64,000 nucleotides of DNA from Myxocyprinus asiaticus (Eukaryota; Chordata; Actinopteri; Cypriniformes; Catostomidae). Within the stretch, counting starts at the first letter, position 1. The number at the start of each line of letters is the position of its first letter. Below are positions 35,085 to 48,770 of this stretch, piece after piece. The stretch spans positions 20,388,931 to 20,452,930 of the forward strand of contig NC_059372.1 in assembly GCF_019703515.2 (NCBI RefSeq), read 5' to 3'. The position numbers were made by a program, and so were the translations under genes. The notes under the pieces are model-generated. The model searched no databases, was not told the origin of the DNA, and saw only the letters and a list, made by a program, of their open reading frames with translations.

Positions 35085-35226
35085 GATTGTCCCGGGATGT
35101 GTGAATGCAAGCACAGATTATGGGAAAGCTCTTGCAGTGTGAATGAACTAATTTTGCAGTCCCAGAACAGTTGCCGGAACGACTTTTCCCAGGATTAATA
35201 CCAGGATCTCTGTGTGAAAGGGACTC
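35085..35226. repeat. CCCGGGA-type dispersed repeat, copy 2
   Basis: See 30990-31170 for the shared phrases. It starts at TGTCCCGGGATGTGTGAATG and ends GGGACTCTAG, and includes AGTGTGAATGAACTAATTTTG. It directly follows the 34573-35004 element. Confidence 0.45.
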
Positions 35227-38200
35227 TAGACTGGTCCAGAGGGCATCTATAGCCCTGCTGATTTGTAGTACTCTCCTCGCCCTGTTGTGTGAGCCTGAGA
35301 CAAGTGGACTTAAAAATGAGGCATTGATAAACTGCATTGGCCTTACAGCCAGGGCAGGTAAAGGTAGACTGAGAGGTGCTTTAAAACATGTTGAAGGCAC
35401 AGTATGCTCTTGAGTTGTTCCCCAAAACAGACTAAACTGCACTGTGGGCGATTAAAAGATAGACACATTCAGAAAATAATATATTACTAATATATTACTC
35501 TCATATTGAATTCTCTCAATGGCACAGTAAACTATATTAACAAAAGGGTACTATGGTGTTACTATGTTGTTACACATGATAATTCAGTGTTTTTGGGCAT
35601 GTAGCATGATAGTACTATGGTATTCTTTAAAATACTGTGTAAATGCTATTGAATATGAATATAGTAAACATCAGAGTTTTATGCTATGACCATCTGATAC
35701 CATCACTTCACCATGATTCCGTCACAAAACATTTTTCTAAGAATATTCACCAGCAGAGATCACATCACAAAACTCTAGATTTAGAAATGTACGTTTACAT
35801 TTATGCATTTGGCAGGCACTTTTTTCCAAATGTACAGTGTATTTTGCCTTTAAAAGGACTTTGGAACCAGCCTCTGCAGATTTATATGCTGAACATCAAA
35901 TCACATGAATTCTGCCAAAGCCTTTCTCATCATAGACACTTTAAATGGACCCTTTACACACGCCATACAAAATGATAGCTATTAATATGGCATCAGCCCA
36001 TTTCTGTACAAAACCACAGGGCTGTAGTTGCTGTCATCAGTGTAAGTACTGTTGTGTAAGATGAGAAGACACCAGGTCTGAACACATCATAGCTACTCAG
36101 CTCTGTAAATGTGTGAGACTTCACAGATCTTTTATAAACCTGTGATCATCTCTGATCGCTTCATTCTTTCTGATGTTTAGAACGGCCTGTAATGGTGTTG
36201 CTGGTGATACTTATCACAGCAGCCCAAGGGAATTGCTCATCACATTCTCTCTCTCTCTCTCTCTCTCTCTCTGACAGTTATATTCTACCTTTTCTGTGTT
36301 GTTGTTGTTGTTGTTTTTTTGTTTGGCTGTGACTTGAAATCTGTTTAAAAACTCTTAATTTCTGTCTGGCCAGACTACCTTTCTAATTATGTTTGTTTGG
36401 GGTGGTTTCTGACAGAACTACTCAAGGTCCTTGCATCAGTGTTGGGAAAAATTCAGGTTTTATGAATTGGCTTCCTTTTTTGTCATGAGTTAGAATTTGA
36501 ATTGAATTGACCATGCCACCACAGGATGTTGAATTTGAATTGGAAAATTGAGTTTTGCTACAAAACATAAATAGTTACATAAGTAATTCTGACTAAAAAT
36601 GTATGATGCAATTTAGTTGTAATTATTTAGTGAATATTAATTTAGACTAATTATGATGATGATGATGATGATGATTATTATTAATTCTGCCTATTTGTAT
36701 ACTGGTATGTAGAATATTGATTTTCTCAACTGATTAGACATATTTCACTAAACAAATTTAACACTGTCTAAACAATTATCTGGCAATCACAACAAACATT
36801 AATTTTCCCATTCAGCACCACAAAATGCCCACCACTTAGTTATTTGATAACTTTATTAAAATACAGTAAATATTGACATCAAAATTTAAATGTATTGATA
36901 ACAGAATATATTGAGTAAATTCGAGCATCATGGGAAGTAGTGTTTTTCCACCAATGTCCATAAGATGAACGTTAACTTATTAAATATCATGATATAAAAA
37001 TATATACATTTAATACAAGTTTCAAACATTGATTATTAATATCATATGGTGTTTTTGCACTCAGAAATTGATTTTGCCCCTTGTTGAATTTAGATACTTA
37101 AAATGAGCTAATGTAACAATTTTGTAAAAACTTCATTTCATTGCGTGCAATCAATTACATTTTTTAAAAAGGAAGTTCACTTTATCCATTTTCATTGAGA
37201 CAACTTAAATAATTTCCATTGGCCAGAACCAGATGTACATGTTATATTAGGTTCTCAGCATGCACCTTGGGATGATTTAAAATGTTCAATCAAAGTTTTA
37301 ATATTGCTGTATTTGCACTGGTGGTGTTGGGTTTGTTGTCCCTTTGAGTTTTCTCTCATATGAGTGCATCTGCTTCCAGAAATCTATGATTGTTGAGTGT
37401 CATCGTCATTGTAGTTTGTGTGTTGGATGTTAAGGAACCTATACATGTGAAGTGCTCGCTTAAAAACTCATTTGCAAGATGTGGTCTCCTATTGTTGAGA
37501 CTATAGGCTTACAGCTTTTCTACTTGCAATAACAAATGCTTGGCAAAAAGCTGAAAAAGGTGATTTTGATAGAAAACTTCTGAATTTACTACAAGACTTT
37601 AACAAATCTATTCAAACAAATTCATTTTTTGTTTAATTTTTTATTAAATTTTTACATTTAGTTTTATTTTAAAGTTCATTGAACGTTTTTATTTTTTGAG
37701 TGTGGAAATCCCCCACATGTTGTGTATGATAAACATGTTTATTGGTAATTCATACTGGAAAAATGACACTTACGGTACATTAGTAATACAAATTTCTTTA
37801 AATTGCATTCAGTTTTAACTCTACTTCCTTAAATACAAATTCAAATTACAATTCTGCATCCTCTCTGCTACCTCAGTCAGCTTAGATTCAAATTCAGGAA
37901 CAAGGCATTGTCACTTAAATTTTGAATGGCACACAACCTTGCCTTGCACATGTTGGGCTTTAACAGCTCGTCCATTTTCATTCCTCTAAATTAATATTTC
38001 TAATTTGATGCAGGTGAACATCACACTAAAGCTCTGCCAGTTGTTTAATGCACTTTCACATGATATAGCAAATTAAGAGCACCACCTGTGTGTTGATTAA
38101 TATTAATCTGATAGTGTAGTTGGAAATCACAGGTTGGTTTGAGAAAGCGTGCTGTTTCCCAGCAGCAAAACTATACCCACCCCCTGTGATTGCACAGAAC

Positions 38201-39385
38201 AGCTGGTCACACTGGAAATAATATGTTATATGCTGTTAACACATGCTGATTCATGAATGTGTTTCCTCCCTGCACTGTGTTTTAGCCTGATAATAGAAAA
38301 TAGCTTGCAGGCAACATCAACTCACATCAGCTTGAAGTTTTGATCGTTCGGTGGCTTGTTTTACTGCATCAGCATTTTTTTTCTCTCCAGTTGCTGTCTG
38401 TAATGCTGTGCAAAATGTAACTACCACTTTGCTATGTGTATAAGCAGAGTCCAAAATGAACCCTTGCCAAGTGGAAAATCCTAGTAAAATTGCAAAATAG
38501 AGTTACCAGGTGTTTGGCTGGTAACTTTAATAGGAACATCAACATTTCATAGTTTATATCAAATTGTAAGAACGGTAGTGTGTGAGCCTCACTAATGTGA
38601 TGCAATATCTTTATCTGGAATGTTTCAAGTTTTGTTTTTTGTTTTTCTCCAGAATGACCCATTTGTGGAATATTCCTTGCATTAAGCTACTAAGATGATA
38701 ATTTGATGGTCAGCATCACTATGGGTCTTTACATTTTTTGTGACAGGTGCAAAGATTGTTGCAAGGAATATGCAAGGAAAAAAATCTGCTAAATAATTCT
38801 ATAGTCATAGTGATAAAACATATATTTTAATAAAACATAGTTTCATGGCCCATTTGCAATATATTTATGGCAGATAAATTCCCTGAATTTACAGGCCAAG
38901 TGAGGCAAAACGTTTATTTTGGACCTTGTCTGTGAGGGAGTGTTGACCTCTTTCCCAGAAAGCTGCCTTTTACCGTACCAAACTGCCTTGTTTCAAGGGG
39001 GAGTGAGAGAGACCCTGTGTTGTGGCCTGTATAAATCCTGTCACTGTTTCAGCTAGCAGTGCTGTTGGGGTGGCTACAACAGGAAAATATAGTAGGTATT
39101 CTTCTGAGGACACCTGTTCATACCACCATAAATCTGCATCGTCTATGGGAGGGGGTCCGAAATGCCCAGCAAGCCCTTTTCAATACAAGGTTATCTTCTT
39201 CTGCCAGGGATAATGTAACATTGTGCAGTATTAAAGCTGCCCTCTGCAAGGCTACATTTTCACCTTTAAACTCAATAACAAAGTGCAGCACTAGACTGAT
39301 TTATGTGCTTTGTAAAAAACAAACAAAGTATTCAAGCACAAGCCAAATTCATAGGATATGACAGAGACTGAAAGCTGGTCCATGA
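35227..39385. other. Unassigned DNA with microsatellites
   Basis: No gene recognised. Holds (CT)n at 36246-36272, (GTT)n at 36298-36314, (ATG)n at 36653-36677, and the second copy of the dispersed repeat at 37124-37283. Short open frames, for example 35056-35442 and 35643-35975, have no recognised domain. Confidence 0.5.
37124..37283. repeat. Dispersed repeat, copy 2
   Basis: Shares TTTCATTGCGT, CAATTACATTT and GAAGTT, in order, with 757-915 in the same orientation. Decayed; ends not defined. Confidence 0.45.
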
Positions 39386-39421
39386 CCCTCCCTCCCTCCC
39401 TCCCTCCCTCTCTCTCCCTCC

Positions 39422-39477
<56 letters not shown>
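39386..39477. repeat. (CCCT)n/(CT)n microsatellite
   Basis: A (CCCT)n block to about 39410 and a (CT)n block to 39477. A strong polypurine strand lies opposite. Confidence 0.97.
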
Positions 39478-39478
<1 letters not shown>

Positions 39479-40249
39479 ATTCTCTGCTTGAGAATCCACT
39501 TTGATGTGGACTGGCACCAAATATCTCTAACAGCCGTGGAGTTGGGAATTTAGTTATTCAACTGTTTTTAATTGCACCAGATATTTAAGCAATATCCCAT
39601 GAGCTAGAGTGCTTTCGAATATCAGGAGAGGGAAGATTTTCAGTGATTAAAACCTTAAATTTAACTCTTCTGTTAAGTTTATATTGCTTTTTTGTTATTT
39701 TTTGGAATTAATTATTGTGACTGTAATTTTGCACCTGCTACCCTCTATTATTGTATTTTATGATAAAGTTTGTGAAAAGAATCCACGTTATGATCATGAA
39801 AAGCTCGCTCGCCCACTGCAGACATGCATGTTTCTACTCCAGTCTACTACTTGGCCATGTTTGAAAGTGCGTGAAACATTTGAAAACTTGTGCCGTAAGT
39901 TTCATGTGAACTCTAGGAAGGACAAGTCAACACATCGCAAACTCCGACATACCAGTTTTACAGTGTTTTCAGAAAACCGGCGTCTTTTTTTGCAGTGGAG
40001 AGGGAGCTCGCGTGTTCAAGCTTGCCAGATTGCATGACTAAAGCGTCACCCTGGCAGCATATATCCAAACTGTACAAATGTCCAAATCTGATTGGAGGAT
40101 TTCACCTATAAAAACCTGGCAACCTCACACATGTTGAAATCTAATTCTGACCGGCTAATTGCCCTTATTTAAAGTTTGTTATTTATCAAACGTATTAAAA
40201 TTAAATATTAAATATTTAACTTGCATGATTAGTTCTAAGTAATACATGA
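39478..40249. other. Unassigned DNA
   Basis: An open frame of 117 codons at 39684-40037 has no recognised similarity. The sequence runs into a possible transposon end at 40250-40367. Confidence 0.45.
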
Positions 40250-40367
40250 CACAATTGATCTAAAGGGGATGGTAAAGGGGGATGGTGGTTTCACAAGGGG
40301 GATGCTTTTTGGTATTTCTTGCAACAAGGGGGATGGCATCCTCTCGCATCCCCCCTCAACTCGAGCC
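40250..40367. mobile_element. Possible hAT-like right terminus
   Basis: GGGGGATGG motifs repeat (about 40265, 40276, 40298, 40328), followed by CATCCCCCCTCAACTCGAGC and CCTG. CGAGCCCTG read on the other strand is CAGGGCTCG, a common hAT-type start. No left end was found. Confidence 0.35.
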
Positions 40368-41429
40368 CTGGTGTTAACACGTATTATGCTTAAGTATTGT
40401 GGCAATACTTAAAAAAAAAAACAACTGGTGTGCATTAAATGTTTTGTGTATTGGACACATTTACTTTTATTGAATGTGCTTTACAGCATGCAATTTTTTT
40501 TTTTCTTTACAAAAAGAGTGATGTCAACATTTTCTGTGGTAATCAACATTATGCCACAAACACTGTCAATAGAGTTTAACTTATATTAAACCCGAAACAC
40601 TTTTTTTGTAAGAATAAATATCTATGCATCAGTGTGGTCTCAAATCAATGCTGGTCTTGATGGTAGTGCCTGTTCTGAGTGCTGTTCTCATTTCATTCTC
40701 AAAAATGTAAACAAAACATCCAAATCTTTTTGCAGATTTGCAAACTGTTCTGTCATCTGCACTCGTCACACATTTATCCCATGATTGATATACAGCAAAG
40801 TGCCCCAAAACTCTTGTGTTTTCATCTCCACTCATATTGTGATATTCTGTCATCTCTGTTGTGTGAATTTTGTGAGTGAGTTGTAGCTCTTGACCCCGTC
40901 CTGTCCAACCCTTTCTTACCCCTTTACCCTCCCAGTTTTTCCCGCCCATATCATGAGCCTTTTATTTATTTATTTATTTTTTTAAATCTGAGATGTGAAC
41001 GGTTGGTGCTGAACTAGGGGGGTTTCATGACACTTTAAAAATATCTGTATAGTAGTGTAATGCAAATAAATGTTGACTAAATTTACCTGTCTGTGACATG
41101 TTTTATATTGTTTGTAAGTAGTTAGATTTTGGGGTGGGGTTGAGTTAGGGGATCTAAAATATTGATATGATAATATAATCATGTAACTAAACTAATATAA
41201 GTATAATAAAACATATTGTGGTTAAACACGTGCAAATCATAAGATTGCCAAACCTGTCACGGAATCTTCCAAACTGAGTTGAGAATAGCATGATAAGGAC
41301 ATTTCCATGGTGCAGGCTATTTTGTTTATTTTTGATCTGACAGTGAAAATAGTTTAAAAGAAGCTAGCACAGATGTCCACTAGCAAACTAGGCAGAGTAA
41401 CACAAACAGCGAAGCATCCCCTATATATA
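40368..41429. other. Unassigned AT-rich DNA
   Basis: No gene or repeat recognised. Confidence 0.5.
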
Positions 41430-42453
41430 TCAAAGGGGTCATGAAATTCTCTTTTTTTAAATAATTTTATTATCTTCTCCACTGATAATGTTTGTAAAGT
41501 TTCCAAAACAGTCATAACTGAGTAATATATGATCATTATCTATCCTGTCTCTGACCCTCTGTCTGAAACGCACAAAATAGGTTTTGGCCTAAGCACTTTA
41601 TTAAAACCTAAACATAAACACCCACTTCTATGATTGGCTTATATCGTGCAGCCCCTTAAATACATATTTGAAACTCAATCGGAAGAGAATGAACAAGCCC
41701 CTCAACATTATAAAACGACATTTCTGGGTTTACACACAATGCACATCCAATACATTGCATCAACTGTTAACACTCAGCACCATAAACTATCACACAGTCA
41801 TGACATTTGAAATATTCATTAATGGAACTGTTTACTTATGGTTTTACGATCACGTCCAAGTGTTCTTAAGTGCCCCCATTCTTCAGTAACAGTTCCTTTG
41901 CAAAGCTTGACTCGTATTATTACTAGTTCACAAGCAATCAACGCTGATATGAGCCGGAAAAAAACCCACACACACACACACACACACAAAGAAAGTCTAA
42001 AACGGTGCACTATGGAGCGGTTAGAGAGATTGGATTGTAAAGTGGTGTGAGATTAATGACAACGGTCAAAGACATCTGGGTAGTGCATGTTTATATACAA
42101 AAGTAATTCAAAATAGTCCAGATGGGTCCCCTTTGGTTTACAGGAATAGTTAGCCCCACTAGGCCTGTTTGTCCTGCTCTCTTTCTCTGTGAACAAACAG
42201 AACGCCAGTGGGTGGGGCCAAGGATGCGATGACGTAAAGTAGGCTTTGTTTTTTTTTGCTGTAGATGCGGTCATGAAATAATGGGCCCCCTAGTGATGTA
42301 GGGTAGTCGCGGAAGTAGAGAACAAAGCATTTTTGCAGCTTGGTTTCAATAAATGCTTTTGTTGAATTGGGGATTAAGTTTTGAGTTCTGAAATTTACAG
42401 TATGTTTTTATAGTAGAATGACTATGTTATGCCTCATGGCATGACCTCTTTAA
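41430..42453. mobile_element. Non-autonomous inverted-repeat element, about 1 kb
   Basis: The left end TCAAAGGGGTCATGAAATTC and the right end, read on the other strand, TTAAAGAGGTCATGCCATG share a decayed inverted repeat, RAGGTCATG. The interior carries CTGTCTGAAACGC and an (AC)n run at 41966-41988. No transposase. Superfamily uncertain; a hAT or related origin is possible. Confidence 0.55.
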
Positions 42454-43373
42454 ATATAATTACTTTTAGAACACTGCTTATCCAATCAAATTATAGTATG
42501 GGGACATATTCAACATCTGTGACTATGTGCAATATGATAACATGTATTATATAACATTTGAATATGAACACGCATAATTAATTAATTCTTCACTACCCTG
42601 TACCCCAAATACCAAGGTCTTTGAGGAGAAAACATTCTCCTTGGTTACAGCATCCAGAGGAGAGAGATGAAGACACTTGAGGGATAAAAAGGTCCCTCTC
42701 TTCCTCCATTTCATTCCCTTTACTCTAGCTCCAGCTCATTCCCACAGCTAATCCTGTTTGGAAATATTTTCAGGGAAAAGAGGATTATCTTGTAGTGTGT
42801 GATGAATTTTGGCACAGTTCACTACACATAATTAAATTTATCATTGTCTCCTAAAAGCTCGCATTCTTCTCCCTGGGACATTTGCTCCAATAAAAAGAGT
42901 CAGGGTGCTGTAATTAAGCCTAATGGGTTCTCCTTACCTGGGAATTTGTCTTTTCCACTCAATGCTAGGAACCGCTGAAATATGATTATGGGTCAGCCTC
43001 TCTGATTCTGGAGCGGATAAAAATAATTTGTTTACAACAACAAAAACATGAGGAAAACAGAACCTCTAGTGTAGATTGTAAGGACACAATTGATGTGCTG
43101 ACTGCAATAGTGATTTTAGTCATTAATTAAGCAAAATATGTATGTTAAAAACCCTGTGAATTCACTTTACAAGCGCGGTTATCTATCTTGTGTTGTCGTA
43201 TTTCCTATACAGGACATATCGAAGGGCTCCAGCCATGAACCATGATTTGCTGCTTGCTAATTAGTTGCAAGTGGTTTTAGTGGGAGGGACATTCTCATTG
43301 TAGAAAGCATTTGATTGGACAAAAACATGTGTAGTGCAAGATGATTCAAAATTTTGAAGAGAGAATACCAGCA
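42454..43373. other. Unassigned DNA
   Basis: No gene or repeat recognised. Confidence 0.5.
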
Positions 43374-43871
43374 TATACACTCACTGAGCGCTTTGTTTGG
43401 AACACTGTGGTCCTAATAAAGTGTCCCAGGTGGTCTTCTGCTGTTGTAGAACCCATTCGCCTCCAGGTTCGAGGTGTTCGACGTGCATTCTGAGATGCTA
43501 TTCTGCTACCGAGTTACCGCAGCCTTTCTATCAGCTCGACCAGTCTGGCCATTCTCTGTTTACCTCTTTCATCAACAAGGCGGTTTTTGTTTTTGGCACC
43601 ATTCTGAGTAAACTCTAAAGACTGTTGTGTGTGAAAATCCCAGGAGATTAGCAGTTACAGAAATACTCAAACCAGCCCATCTGGCACCAAGAGTCATGCC
43701 ACGATCGAAATCACTAAGATCAAATTTTTTCCCAAATCTGATGGTTAATGTGAACATTAACTGAAACTCCTGACCCGTATCTGAATGATTTTATGCATTG
43801 CACTGCATTAGATAATCGCATGAGTAAGTGGGTGTACAGGTCTTCCTAATAAAGTTCTCAGTGAGCGTATA
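43374..43871. mobile_element. Internally deleted Tc1-like element
   Basis: The left end TATACACTCACTGAGC and the right end CTCAGTGAGCGTATA are inverted repeats; the inner CTTTGTTTGGAAC and CCTAATAAAG pair with TTCCTAATAAAG near the right end. TA at the edges fits Tc1/mariner insertion. About 498 bp, it keeps only the N-terminal part of a transposase, so it is a deletion derivative. Confidence 0.8.
43430..43757 (-). pseudogene. N-terminal remnant of a Tc1-like transposase
   Basis: Reads KKFDLSDFDRGMTLGARWAG, then LSISVTANLLGFSHTTVFRV and YSEWCQKQK, the helix-turn-helix DNA-binding domain of Tc1-like transposases. After a stop the following frames show RMARLVELIERLR, ARRTPRTWRRMG and, in another frame, YNSRRPPGT, the second binding subdomain. 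No DDE residues follow: the element's right arm begins directly. It could not catalyse transposition. Confidence 0.82.
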
Positions 43872-45408
43872 TGACCTCAAAGCTAGCAGATATGGACTAA
43901 AAACCACATAACTCTCATTCTGATTTTGTGGGATTATTATTTTGTGGGATATCTATTTTGCTCTACATTGTGACATGTAAAACCAGCACTCCTGATGCCC
44001 TTAGTTATGTGCTCTCAGGGGGACTATTTCAAGAGCATCAGTATTTCCTCAATAAGGGTTTCCTATGTGTTACTGCATTGAATTATTGATTTAATCTCTC
44101 CAGACCTCCAGTATCGACTATCACATCATTACTGCTTCAGAGCTATATTGCAATTGATCATGCATAGAGGGTAGGACCCTAGTCTAATAAAGCATGCAAG
44201 CTTTCTGTTTGATTACATTATAGTTCAGCATTATCTTGCCCAAAATGACCCCCGACATTTATCAAGTTAAATGTGGCAGTTCCAAGTCACGACTTCATTT
44301 GCTTGACCCCTGCTGCTCTATAGAACCATGCTGTTGGGCACTCACAATATGACATATTATTAAGTGCATTGTAGGTCAATGTCAAGTTGACCCATCATCA
44401 TCGTCTTTGGTATGCTGAAAGCCCACTGCAATTCTTTGTGTTCTAAGTCAGGCATGTAATGTCACAAGCTGCTGTTTCCTGCTCTGACAGCTAGATTGGA
44501 TTTTTCAGTCAGCCTGATCATGCAGAGGGACAGAAGTGGCTTTGTGTTTGAGTGAGCAGTGGTCACTTTCTTTCACTGCATGACAGATTCATAATGGACT
44601 GAAATAGATTGTACCATAATAATAGAACACAATAATACAAATTTCTGGTACTTTGTAAACATGTCTTGTACGTATTGTAAACATGTTTCCAGATGGACTG
44701 ATAAAAATCCCTATGCGTCCTTACTCCGGGAAGTCGCATAAAGTGAGTCAATCAGCTAAGAGCTTGCCAGATCAAGAAAGTACTTTTGTGAGCAATATGC
44801 TTCAGATGGTCAGCGAGTAGACTGTGGATGTGCCTGGAAGTGCTCTGGAAGACTTGATAGACATGAAGTTTTTAATGAGATAGTGAGTGTGTAGAAACAT
44901 ACAGACACACCGTGGCTCTCTAGCATTAGAGCTCTGATAACACCATGAAACACCATGTCATTTTTGTCTCATTAGTTTGATTGTACCCATGCAGCTTCTG
45001 TGAGTGTTACTTATCCCAACTAATCATGAGGCTTATGAGTGTTTGTGTCAGACAGTGTTCGACAATATCAGCGAATAATTGGAGCATATAGATATGAAAC
45101 ACATCCAAGGTCTGAGTTCACCAGAGATGCAGAATCTTCAATATTTTGTATGCATTTATGTCATAAAGGTTCTGTTTGAAATTTTTAAAAATCCTAAATG
45201 TTTTTAATTTAATTTCCAGGTGTAAATGACATTTTGAATCACATATATTGATGTGAACTCAGACTTTTGAACACCACTGTATGGTGTAAAATAGATTAAA
45301 AGAAACAGATAAAAAAAAAAGATCTTTATGAACCTGTTATTCAGCATCGGAAATTTAGAATCTGTAATCAGCATTTGAGAGTAAAATAAAGAAAAAGAAA
45401 GAAGAGTG
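43872..45408. other. Unassigned DNA
   Basis: No gene recognised. CAGACTTTTGAACACCACTG at about 45261 resembles a decayed DNA-transposon end. Nothing else. Confidence 0.5.
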
Positions 45409-46573
45409 TTAAAGCTGCACTATGTAACTTTGTGCTCTCTAGCGACATCTATGGTTGAAACTTAAAATTGCAAGCAGTTTGCTGAAGAACATTTTACCTC
45501 AGTAGTGTTTTGGCACTGCTCTTCTGGCGGATGAATCTCATGATTTGAGCTTACCAGGACATCACCTGTGTGATCATGACTGGGAGACATTCAGAGCCAG
45601 AGTCATAACGTGCTATTTTCATGTTGATATTATGTTATACAAATAAACATTTAAAACGAAAATATTACTTGCTTTGATGAAGATAAAAACTCCTATTTAC
45701 ATATTTTGTATTAATTAATTTTCCACTTATAGTGCTTTTACATGAAGAACAGGGGACTCAGTGGCCTCCATTTACCAGTATATTTTAATTTGATTATTCA
45801 AGTGTTTTATCCACTATTAATGTTTGTATTATAGTACACTAATCATTTTAATAGGTGAAACTCATGTTATGGCTGGTACGAGTTCAGTGGAGGACTTTAT
45901 TATATTATATTGTACAGCCTCAGTTGATAATGCAAGTGAAATGTAATACTACAATAGTATGTCCATGCAATGCACACAATAACACCGTAAACTTAATAAC
46001 ATAAAACGAGGATTCAATAATGATGGGGATTAAAAATACTTTATTAAACATGAAAATAATATGCTTAATATGCATTATAACAATTACAAGAAGTCAATTT
46101 CAGAAGTCATAAATATTAGTAAACATTTCACAGTAACTTCCCCTGACAATGTAGATACATTGCGATCGAAACAACCCTACCAGACAACATATCCAGCGTT
46201 GTAGCAGGTAAACAACTTTGCCAAACTGATATCAGATAAACATCCATCCAGATTGCTGCGATGCTGTCCTGAACTGTTAGAGTGTGGCAGACTGAACTGA
46301 ACGTAGTTTCACCAGCCGGAACAAGAGACAACCAGTTCTTCTTTCCTGTGTTTATGGAGATGACATAATAATGCAAGGATACACGACATAAGTCAGCGAT
46401 TTCGTGCCAAATCCAACCCGACAGCTCAAAATACAAATTATTTGTACAGGCTTACCGTAGTGAGTCGGGATAAGGTAAGAACATTGTTTTGAACACTGAT
46501 TGTTTATGTACTCAGTCAATAATGGCAATTTGTAAATTTTCTAAATAAAAAATCATATGTAGTGCAGCTTTAA
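45409..46573. mobile_element. Non-autonomous element with TTAAAGCTGCAC ends
   Basis: The left end TTAAAGCTGCACTATGTA and the right end, read on the other strand, TTAAAGCTGCACTACATATG share 14 perfect outer bases. About 1,165 bp. A minus-strand open frame of 102 codons at 46128-46436 has no recognisable domain and I do not call it a gene. Superfamily unknown. Confidence 0.7.
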
Positions 46574-48770
46574 AAGATAATTGTTTATTTTCAGACATGT
46601 GGAGAAGATTAAATGGCTTGACCTTGAGTTGCTTTAATGAAAAATTTTAGTTGGATTATTGGTTGAGAAATGTTTTAGAAAGAAACTTCACCCTTTTTAG
46701 GACATACAGTACACTCCAGGACTATTAATGATCCTGTGTTGCTTTGAACTTTCCCTTTTACTGTGTCTTATCGATCTGCTTGTGTAATGGCTCACCCTTC
46801 TTTTCCCAGATCCCTCATTTGACTCTATCCAAATCTTTAACATACGGCTATAATCAGCTTGCTCCAATTAACTTGGGACTTTGCTCTACCTTGATTAGTG
46901 TGCAGGGCTATGCAAGACACATACAACTAAGGGCCTATTTATACAAAATAACTTAATGTGTCCTGATTAATCCGATTACAAACGGTCTGCGGGGGGGGGG
47001 GGGGGCTTTGGGGGGCGCAGACCTACCAGGAGCTCCGAGGTTGCTATTCGAATACAGTAGTCTGAAATCTGAGAATTGCGTCAAACAAAGTGTGTGAAAA
47101 CAGCTCAGCAGCGACGGTCCACTTCCATGACACACTGTGAATGATGCAATCAAGTCGGTCTACCTACACTCTCAAACAACATATATATTAGTATAAAGTA
47201 TATTCAAAATATTTTATATAGGAAACATACTTCCTGAACCAAGACTGCTGAAAAAGTGGGAGGGCACTGTAGCGCTTTATAAAAACTGTAATACCTATCT
47301 ATCTGAGTTTAACTACAGCTGTCAGTTAAAGGTGGAGTGTGTCATTTTTGCATCATTAACAACACCAAACTGAATTGCAAAAATAATGCACACCTACCAC
47401 CTCTTCTGCCCGGTCCCCATCTTCCATTTGGTCCACTCGAATAAAAACAGAGCAGAGAAGTCGACAGATTGCTTTCTTCTAGTTATCTCTGAACAATAAG
47501 GCCCAAAAACACACACTACGCAATACATGACTGTAGACACTTTCAATGTTGTGCGTTGTTGCATTTAGAATGAGTCGACCACTATTCTCAGCACTGCTGT
47601 AACGGGCCCTTTAGCAGCCTTCAGCTTAAACTGTCTCCATCTATGGCCAGTTTTTTCTTTCAGAGTCAACAACTGTCATGGACCATGGGGGAGCAACAGT
47701 TGGAAGAGAATCTCCCTGAGAAAGTTAGTTAATGTCAATATGCTTATGGTAAAATTCCTGAATAATAAGATATCCTTTGGCACAGACATTTAAAGGAAAA
47801 TCTATCATCATGTTGAGTATTGAGCCTTGTTACCACCAGATCAACACAAGCGCACATGTTAAGTATGTTTGACGGAGTGCAAAAAAGGAAGGTTTGCTTA
47901 TATGTATATTCTTGACTTGGATACAAGATTCTTTTCTGGACTCTTTAATTTGCTCTGGTGCTAGCGAATATGCCTCTCTTTCTCATTCGACATGGACATC
48001 TGCCCCTCCTCTGCCCTTCCATCTGGACCTTATTGACTGCTCTTTGCTTTGCTTGAAGGAAAACTATTAAATCTCAAACCTAATGGCAGTTTTCACCAGG
48101 CTGAGAATGCCTGAGCACTCGGCTTCCCCCCAACCTAGATCGGTGGCCTGTGAGCTTCTGCAGTTCCCAGGAGTGTAAGACTGAGGTGAGTTGGACATAA
48201 ACTCCATTGTTTAGTCACCCTGATCTCATCATATCAGCCAACTGGTTGGTTTCTCATGTGGGCAGTCACTGTGCCAGAGAGGTGATGGATGGCTTTAATG
48301 AGTGCAAGTGGCCCCTCGGAGAGCTACCTCATCCCAGCTGAAATTTGCGACCTGAGAGATTCAGTCAGTCTCAGGTGCTTAAACTTCATAAATTAGGCTT
48401 TAACTTGATTAATTACACAGTGGGAAAAAAAATGAAGAATATGGCTAATAGGGAAGAAAAAATAAAGACCTAGCTATTGCTCAATGAGGGATTTAGCTTA
48501 GTTTACATGAGGGTGTCAACTGGAAGTTATGTCTGATATTTTTAATCATATTGTAAAATTTTAATCGCATCATACCAATTTCTGTAAGTTTATCAAAATA
48601 GATGGGAAGTGAGACAAACCAACTAATACCACAAAACATCATTGATGTTCATCATAATTCATAAAATCCATTGTTTATTGTGATAAAGGCAAAATTAATA
48701 TGCTTTCAATCTCTAAAAATTGTGAGTTTATTATTTTAGGCAATATATTAAGACATACTGACCACATTTA
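46574..48770. other. Unassigned DNA with a G-run
   Basis: A run of 15 G at 46991-47005 followed by CTTTGGGGGGC. GTTAAAGGTGGAGTGTGTCA at about 47325 looks like a decayed element start, but no partner was found. No gene recognised. Confidence 0.45.

Noticed and set aside
46128..46436. Minus-strand frame of 102 codons within an inverted-repeat element
   Set aside because: No known domain; non-autonomous elements of this size often contain chance frames.
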